Assembly: GCA_949752795.1 (NCBI GenBank)
Contig: OX457064.1
Location: 106,307,454 to 106,371,453, forward strand
Length of the DNA stretch: 64,000 bases
Reading direction: 5' to 3'
Source: Hyperoodon ampullatus
Lineage: Eukaryota > Chordata > Mammalia > Artiodactyla > Ziphiidae
Shown here one piece after another: positions 60,201-64,000 of this stretch; the first letter of the stretch is position 1; the number at the start of each line of letters is the position of its first letter. The notes under the pieces were generated by a model that had not been told where the DNA came from, did no database searches, and worked only from the letters and a program-made list of their open reading frames with translations. The position numbers and the translations under genes are program-made.

Positions 60201-63200
60201 ATCTGATAAAGTCCTTCTAAGGTGAAAAGATTATTGACCTGCTAAAGACATCTTTAAGGTGCTAATATTCCAGAGTGATTGATGTCCTGTTCATTCATCC
60301 TTTTTTGTAACTGAGAACTGTCTAAACATGAATAAAGAGATTGGAGATTAGTTTAGGAAATGTCACACACAATTTGTTATCTGTAATCAGGAAGCAAAGA
60401 TTGCGCTGATTTTTATTTCAGAAAGGTGGTTTTGGTTGGTAGCTTTTTTTTTTTTTAGGTTGAACTGTCAAGAAAGAAAAAGGTATTAGTGAAAGATTGC
60501 TCATCTGTCTTCATGATTTATCATTAAAAAAGATTTGTTTTTGAAATAAGCACTTAACGAAATTTATGTTGGAAGGGCATGACCTCCATAGGTGCAGTAG
60601 AATCTTAGGGTTTTCAGGGTGCTGGTCTCCCCCAAGGTGCAGTGTGAGTGGGGCTGCTGGAATGGGGTGGAGGCCTGCAGCGTTAGGGCTAGAGTTCTGC
60701 CTTTATTTCTTAATGTTTCCATTCAGAGTAGGTAATTTTTCATTTGAGAAAAAATGTGTGTGTGTGTGTGTGTAGTTTTGAAAGACACTAATTGTCTACA
60801 TGGAGCCTTAGAATATTTAGTTCCAAACACAGTTGCGTTTATATATCGCAGTGTTATTTTTAAGATTTATTCTTTTTGAATGCTTTCTCTTTAGTAGATA
60901 TAGTAATGAAAAAATGTTTCTGGGTTTGGTAAACAGAATCCTGTAAAAGGCATCATGGGTCCTTGTTTTTTCGATAACTCTGTAATGGTTTGTTTTGGTA
61001 ATAAATCCTTCAGTAGTGTGGACAGGTGCTCTCTGGTTTACTGGTGTGTGCATATACCATGTTAAAGTGAGACACTGTAATTTAAAATGATTCTTAAAAA
61101 TTAAGCCAAGATCTTTTAAAAACGTGCCCCGTTATTCCCTGGTTAGAGCGTTTTAGTATTTCTACTGCTCATCCCTAAAATAAGATGGTCAGTCAGTTAC
61201 ATCCCTTGTAAATTCAAAAGCTCAACAGATCTTTACCAGTGTCCAAGCAGTGGGGACGTAAGTATTGCTGAAATATGAAGCATGAAGCGTGGCCCCTGCC
61301 TTCTGTGAACTTAGACTTTAGTGGAACAAATCACAGTGTGGAAAGTGCTTGATAGCACTTACACGTGGTCACGTAAGAGGTATCTCTCACTTTGGTCTTC
61401 TTGCAGAGTTTGTTGTAAAGAGAATTTTTAGTGAGGACTTTCCCTCTCTTATTTTCCAAACTTGAGGTTACATTTAGGCCCCTTGTTTTATAAAATCCAG
61501 CTTAACTATCCAGCATCTTGTGCCTAAGATTCAGGTATTGAAAAGAAAAAAATGCAAATTCAATATACTCACAGTACTTCTCCGCATTAAAATAAATTTT
61601 TTCAGAATTAAAAAAAAATCTTAAAGTAAATAAATTTACTTAACTGAACGTGTCCAAATGTTTTCACAGAGAGTTGTAAAGTTTAAAGGTACAAGGCGAA
61701 GTTAAATGTCTTTCTGTGAGCAATATCAGCTCACCTCAGTATATCCAGCTTTATAGCCACACTCATTCTTTCCTTTCTTCCTGGTTTCTTTAAGATTATT
61801 GGTTTTTTTATAGATATCACAGTGGTAGAATCTGGCACTGCCTCTTCTTTGCATGGGAAGAGAAAAATGGACTTTAAGCTGTGAAATACTTTTCTCTAGC
61901 CCTGCAGTGCAGGCCTCTTACTGTCTTCTTAGGCTGTCACTGGTGCACAGATTAATTATTATTCATTATTAGAGTAACGAACATATGAGTAGATTGTAGT
62001 CCTGTGTGTCCCAGTGGTATTTTAGTTTATTAAATGGTTTATTTAACTGTGGTTCATGTCCTAGTTAGGACTTGTTAACTCATACTCCAAAGCTAGAATT
62101 AACTCTATACTCATCACGAGTATATTCTATTTGAGCTCACATGTAACGTCACAGGGAGGAATTATGTGTATAACTTGGAGTGGAATCATAAAATCGCAGA
62201 ATTTTACAATTAGAAGGGACAATCTTACATATGAAGAAACTGTATTTTCCCATAAAAAGTTGGTAGTAAATTGTGGTGTTCTTTCCTCTCATGCTCAAAA
62301 AATTTTTGGGGGGATTTTGCTGTCCTAATCTTGAGAGTGCATTGGGATTTGATGTAAAAACTTGTGTTCTTGTATTAGGAAGAGATGTATATTATTTATT
62401 ACTCAACAGAATATTAGAACACTGTCAGATGATTTATACTTTTGAGCACAACCAGATTTACTTAGTGCCTTTAAAGTTAACATAGATTGAGATTTCATAA
62501 AACATTGTTCTGTAAAAACAATTTTAGATTGGTAATTTATGTAATGCATAGCAGATTTTTGTTTCCCAGTGAGAGTTCAGTGGTGTAGACTATTCTCCGT
62601 TGTATGTTGGCTGAAAATTTTGATTAGCATCGTATGGCCTTATTTGAAATCCGACAGTTCTGCTCTCAGTGAATCATGGGTAGTGATAGGTGCTCTTTTA
62701 GGTAGGATGGCCACAGTTTCTTTGGGGAAGTAAAATGCAGTGTGTTTGGACAGTCTTGAGAGACAGTTGTGGGGACTAAGGTGGTCTGTCACCTTGGGTA
62801 CAGCTGCTGTTCTTTGTAGAGAGACTATTGGATTCTGTGCAGTGGGGCTGTGCAGGTCCCGCAGCTGGTCCGCTCTTCCTTCCTGCCTGTTGTTCACTTG
62901 AGCTGGTGGCCGGGGCACTGGGGAGTTCAGCTCCCTTGGAGGGGATCAGATCTTGTTACTTGTAGTGACACCTGTAGGAGCCCTTCTTGCCTTGCAGTTG
63001 TTGTTTCCAGCCAGCTTGCCTGCTTCCTTCCCTATGCCCTCAAGAGATGCCTGCCTGCTGCCATGCCCTTACATTTCATGCAAACCTGGAATCATCCTTC
63101 TAATTCAAGGGAGCGGCTCATGGAGAAACTAATTCTAACATGTAATTTTAATACAGCTCCTGAGTTGAATTGAATTGCCCATACTTTTGTTGTCTATTGT

Positions 63201-63704
63201 TGCTATAAAAACGGTTCGAATTGGGCATGATTCCAGCCCCCATACTGCTGCTGAGCTGCTCTTTGCAAGCACATACACACTTTCTTTTTAAGATTATATT
63301 TCCTTAGTGTTGGATTTGAAGAAGAGCTACGTGTCAGGGCCCTTGGAGGTTGAAGCAGGGTCCGTGTCACTCCCTGTAGCGACTGGCTTGGCATGCTGCT
63401 CTCTTGCTCTCATGAACACTCAGGGCAGGCCCCATTCTGGTTTTGTGCTTAGTGCTTTTCTGCTCAGTCTGATAATTGCCACAGTAAAATTTGCTAACAT
63501 AACTAAGCATGAGTCATGAAGGTGAAAAGTGCTTAAAAACCCCAAAGCTATATGAGAAAAACTTACTTTCTCTTTAATGGCTGTTAGGATGAAGAATACT
63601 TGCAGGCTTGTGGGCAACAAGGGATGAAAGAGCAGGAAGACTGTGTTGCTGAAGAGGAATTAGATGAGATTACTGATTCCCAGGTTGCTCCTGAAACTGA
63701 AGAG
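33671..63704 (+). CDS. RBM33: RBM33, RNA-binding motif protein 33 (5' part, six coding exons)
   Basis: Join 33671-33713, 47696-47774, 53989-54037, 57269-57345, 59571-59883 and 63588-63704: 678 nt, 226 codons, one open frame, all introns GT-AG. The start ATG has A at -3 and G at +4 and opens with [14 protein letters not shown]. Exons 2-6 give [61 protein letters not shown] and [21 protein letters not shown] recognise this as the acidic RBM33 N-terminus. The human protein is about 1170 residues; its proline-rich middle and C-terminal RRM are encoded beyond the right edge. Established role: a nuclear RNA-binding protein linked to export of GC-rich transcripts and, in published work, to ALKBH5-dependent m6A demethylation. 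The visible part has no RNA-binding fold. It is strongly acidic and probably disordered, with one short basic patch (RRRA). The gene is partial only because the window ends. Confidence 0.96.
35045..35445. mobile_element. L2 LINE 3' region
   Basis: Contains TAAAGCCAAACTCCTTACCG, TGCATGACTCGGTCCCCCAG, GAGCATTTACCTGAGTTTGT and CCCCCTGAGGACAGGAATGC in L2 3' order. Confidence 0.75.
35731..35880 (-). mobile_element. CHR-related SINE (short)
   Basis: Minus-strand tRNA-derived SINE with ATCTTAGTTCCCTGATTAGG-like wording, ending on + in GGCCACCAGGGAACTACC. It contains a small internal tandem duplication (GATTGAACTGATCAGG GATTGAAC). Confidence 0.82.
35885..38060 (-). mobile_element. Antisense L1 (3' UTR into ORF2), rearranged
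   Basis: Begins with the antisense 3' UTR (GAAGTGTAGTTGATTTACAA, GTTTCAGGTGTACAGCAGAG), then antisense ORF2 wording (GATTGCATTGAGTTTATTAA, GGCATCTTTGTCTTGTCATG). An extra segment at about 36488-36662 interrupts it: an L2-like phrase followed by an inverted copy of downstream L1 sequence. Confidence 0.75.
36548..36900. repeat. Two-block inverted duplication
   Basis: Block A, 36548-36582, matches the reverse complement of 36866-36900 at 31 of 35 positions; all four differences are transitions. Block B, 36583-36613, pairs with about 36633-36662 around a tip containing GAGATCTC. Between the blocks the left arm lacks about 200 bp that the right arm has (36663-36865). The right arm is ordinary antisense L1, so the left arm is the rearranged copy. 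Confidence 0.85.
38700..38830 (+). mobile_element. MIR SINE
   Basis: Contains GACCAGAGCTTAAATCTGAT, then CTTTTCACATCTGTAAAAGG, the MIR core and 3' part. Confidence 0.65.
40227..40470. mobile_element. hAT-type MITE with target duplication
   Basis: Near-complete element from GCAAAGATTGGCAATC to TTTGCTGACCCTT. Interior phrases GGGCCAAATGGTAAATATTT and AAAGCTTATTTACATAAGTC belong to the family seen at 4346. It is flanked by a perfect 8-bp duplication, GGACTAGA (40219-40226 and 40471-40478), as expected for hAT transposases. Confidence 0.85.
41763..42101 (-). mobile_element. CHR-type SINE (long form)
   Basis: Minus-strand full-length copy: A/T tail, GGCTGCGTTGGGTCTTCGTT, ending GTGCCACCAGGGAAATCC. 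Approximate 14-bp duplication (41749-41762 and 42102-42115, 12 of 14 identical, shared TGGGTTTT). Confidence 0.9.
42564..43143 (-). mobile_element. SINE nest, middle element B (long CHR form)
   Basis: Long-form CHR SINE inserted into element A. Duplication CATGCGGGCCTCTT / CATGTGGGCTTCTT (42550-42563 and 43144-43157), two C/T differences. It contains a GATT tetranucleotide run at its tail (about 42580-42601). Element C is inserted near its head. Confidence 0.9.
42881..43101 (-). mobile_element. SINE nest, inner element C (short CHR form)
   Basis: Youngest layer: a T-run of about 29 nt (the tail), then GTGGTACGCGGGCCTCTCAC, ending CACTGCGCCACCAGAGAAGCC. Duplication TGGCAGGCAGATTC / TGGCAGGCGGATTC (42867-42880 and 43102-43115), one difference. 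Confidence 0.93.
43651..43866. mobile_element. Tigger-like (Tc1/mariner) MITE
   Basis: Palindromic element with inverted termini CAGTTGACCCTTGAACAA (43651-43668) and TTGTTCAAGGGTCAGC (about 43850-43865). It inserted after TA within the antisense L1. No transposase remains. Confidence 0.82.
45011..45110 (-). mobile_element. CHR-related SINE (head portion)
   Basis: GCATCTTAGTTCCCTGATCA to CTGGACTGCCTGGGAAGTCC: the tRNA-like head of a minus-strand SINE with a reduced tail. Confidence 0.82.
46895..47150 (-). mobile_element. L1 3' UTR, antisense
   Basis: TTGAAGTATAGTTGATTTAC, GTGTTAGTTTCAGGTGTACA and CTGTGCTGTACAGTAAATCC: the artiodactyl L1 3' UTR in reverse. It ends about 550 bp before exon 2. 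Confidence 0.8.
47696..47774 (+). CDS. RBM33: RBM33 coding exon 2
   Basis: 79 nt. Acceptor CTCACAG|ATGATGAC; donor GACAG|GTGCGG is weak at +3 to +6. Encodes [20 protein letters not shown] and ADEDWD: an acidic start, then a short basic patch, then acidic again. Phase 1 in, phase 2 out. Confidence 0.95.
48241..48277. repeat. (CA)n microsatellite
   Basis: Uninterrupted CA dinucleotide run of about 37 nt, long and pure enough to be variable between individuals. Confidence 0.95.
49030..51050 (-). mobile_element. Old L1M 3' UTR, antisense
   Basis: Contains TTTTCAGACTTATGGGAAAG, TCCCTGATTGTCTCATGTAT, ATTCATAGTTAGATCTGGAG and GATCAGATTCAGGTTTGAAT in the order of L1M 3' UTRs. It is probably more than one fragment. 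Confidence 0.65.
51965..52210 (+). mobile_element. MIR SINE
   Basis: GACTCTGGAGCCAGACTGTC, GGTGACCTTGGGCCAGTTCT and TTGTTGGCATGTAGCACACT: a nearly full-length MIR in sense orientation. Confidence 0.85.
52840..52990 (+). mobile_element. MIR SINE fragment
   Basis: GTGTGACCTTGGGCAAATCG then CTCTATCTATAAAACGATGG: the MIR core. Confidence 0.75.
53989..54037 (+). CDS. RBM33: RBM33 coding exon 3
   Basis: A 49-nt micro-sized exon. The first base completes the AG|T serine codon. Encodes [16 protein letters not shown], acidic-leucine rich. Acceptor TTTTCCACAG, donor AAAAAG|GTAAGA. Phase 2 in, phase 0 out. A CHR SINE begins 13 nt into the following intron. Confidence 0.95.
54051..54260 (+). mobile_element. 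CHR-type SINE (short form) beside the exon 3 donor
   Basis: Full-length copy from GGCTTCCCTGGTGGCGCAGT to GAGAGGCCCGCGTACTGC plus about 19 A. Perfect 11-bp duplication AAGAAATACAG (54040-54050 and 54261-54271). The first duplication copy is intron positions +3 to +13. Confidence 0.96.
54844..55110 (-). mobile_element. CHR-type SINE (long form)
   Basis: Minus-strand copy: T-run, GGCTGCGTTGGGTCTTTGTT, ending ACCACCAGGGAAGTCC. Preceded by an AT/GT-rich simple stretch (about 54768-54843). Confidence 0.9.
56775..57063 (+). mobile_element. CHR-type SINE (long form)
   Basis: CTTCCCTGGTGGCACAGTGG to an AATAAATAAATG-type tail. Target duplication AAAATTAGTCTGGGG around 56760-56774 and 57065-57079. 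It ends about 205 bp upstream of exon 4. Confidence 0.93.
57269..57345 (+). CDS. RBM33: RBM33 coding exon 4
   Basis: 77 nt encoding [20 protein letters not shown] and DEENF, a dense Asp/Glu/Ser stretch with likely casein-kinase-2-type serines (SDEE, SDNEDE). Donor TTCAG|GTACTC. Phase 0 in, phase 2 out. The acceptor has a broken pyrimidine tract. Confidence 0.95.
57828..58165 (-). mobile_element. Old L1-type 3' UTR-like repeat, copy 2
   Basis: TTTGGGCTGCCATAACAAAG, AGAAATTTATTTCTCACAGT and CACCATCACATTGGGTGTTA. Closely parallels 27830-28175 in the same orientation. Confidence 0.6.
58923..59154 (-). mobile_element. CHR-type SINE (short form)
   Basis: Minus-strand copy with a TTTA-rich tail, GCTGTACGCGGGCCTGTCGC, ending CACCACCAGGGAAGCCCT. 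Duplication ACCGGGACGTTTTA / ACTGGGACGTTTTA (58909-58922 and 59155-59168), one C/T difference. Confidence 0.94.
59571..59883 (+). CDS. RBM33: RBM33 coding exon 5
   Basis: 313 nt, the largest exon here. Begins [20 protein letters not shown] and ends [15 protein letters not shown]. The middle is acidic and tyrosine-containing ([40 protein letters not shown]). Donor ACA|GTGAGT is strong. Compared with the human protein as I recall it, the ends are near-identical and the middle is more variable, with a few residues missing around GEPEEEP. Phase 2 in, phase 0 out. Confidence 0.95.
60755..60773. repeat. Short (TG)n run
   Basis: About 19 nt of TG dinucleotide. Confidence 0.9.
61225..61370 (+). mobile_element. 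L2-like LINE fragment
   Basis: Wording such as GAAGCGTGGCCCCTGCCTTC, then GTGAACTTAGACTTTAGTGG, matches the L2 'ccctgccctcaaggagctta' region in diverged form. Confidence 0.55.
63588..63704 (+). CDS. RBM33: RBM33 coding exon 6
   Basis: 117 nt, 39 whole codons: [20 protein letters not shown], then [19 protein letters not shown]. Acidic; two cysteines. Donor GAAGAG|GTATTT is moderate. Being in frame (phase 0 to 0), it could be skipped without a frameshift. I recall human RBM33 forms that differ at this junction (FTDEEY versus FTGG). Confidence 0.93.
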
Positions 63705-64000
63705 GTATTTGTTCATCTTTTAAAAAGAGTCCAAAAGTTTGCTGGAGTTTCTTTCTTCTTCCAGATTTAAATGAGCATCTTTTTAACATTAGCGAAAAGT
63801 TGATACATCTCTTCTTTGAAGTATGAGTGTAGTTAAAAAAAAAAGAACAAAAACAAAACCCTGAGCTTTCTAGAATCTTTGGACAGTGAGTTCTGGTTAG
63901 CTTTGGCTTCCAGATAGCTGTTTGCCCTTTGAGTGTTAAGAAGGTTTTAAATGTTTTATGGGAGTGCGGGTAGAAATGTTTTGAAATGCGCAGTATATGT
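63705..64000 (+). other. RBM33: Start of RBM33 intron 6
   Basis: The gene continues beyond the window. An A-rich run lies at about 63835-63860. No further exon is seen. Confidence 0.85.

Larger units (their letters stand above)
59884..63587 (+). other. RBM33: RBM33 intron 5 (3,704 bp)
   Basis: Contains a short TG repeat, an L2-like fragment (61225-61370) and a faint MIR/L2-like phrase near 62185-62245. It is otherwise unique. The frames at 62640-63173 show no exon signals. Acceptor TTTCTCTTTAATGGCTGTTAG. Confidence 0.9.

Noticed and set aside
1..64000. CRISPR arrays, operons, prophage or other prokaryotic systems
   Set aside because: Spliced gene structure, SINE/LINE content and a CpG island show a mammalian nuclear genome. 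No regularly spaced direct repeats with unique spacers were seen.

Overview
This is a mammalian genomic window, almost certainly from a cetacean. The main evidence is many full-length, low-divergence copies of the CHR family of tRNA-derived SINEs, seen in both the short form (3' end like GTGAGAGGCCCGCGTACCGC plus poly-A) and the long form (ending in AATAAATAAATA). There are also artiodactyl-type L1 3' ends, and I see no BovB or ruminant-specific SINEs. A toothed whale is my best guess, but the sequence alone does not fix the species.

Only one protein-coding gene can be supported: the 5' part of RBM33 (RNA-binding motif protein 33) on the + strand. Its CpG-island promoter lies at about 32.93-33.96 kb. 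Six coding exons follow: 33671-33713, 47696-47774, 53989-54037, 57269-57345, 59571-59883 and 63588-63704. Joined, they give 678 nt (226 codons) in one open frame, with GT-AG introns and matching phases. The gene runs off the right edge, so the proline-rich middle and the C-terminal RRM lie outside the window. In human, RBM33 lies at 7q36.3 between the EN2/CNPY1 side and SHH. The first 33 kb should therefore be the intergenic interval upstream of RBM33, but no exon of a neighbour is recognisable here.

Layout: 1-32.9 kb is intergenic. It mixes GC-moderate unique sequence (about 3.3-6.5, 8.3-11.8 and 12.7-20.9 kb) with old L1, L2, MIR and DNA-transposon fossils, several CHR SINEs, two inverted copies of one LTR-like repeat, and a 540-bp GGT/GAT/GCT trinucleotide array. 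From 33.7 kb on the window is RBM33 exons and introns. Introns 1 and 2 are mostly antisense L1 with SINEs inserted into them.

I found no undescribed biological system. The most interesting items are structural: a SINE inserted 13 nt past the exon 3 splice donor; a three-deep SINE nest inside an L1, with all three target-site duplications readable; a two-block inverted duplication in intron 1; an L1 3' end inserted into a SINE with a perfect 15-bp duplication; a tiny upstream ORF embedded in a YY1 motif at the promoter; and oppositely oriented SINEs flanking exon 4.
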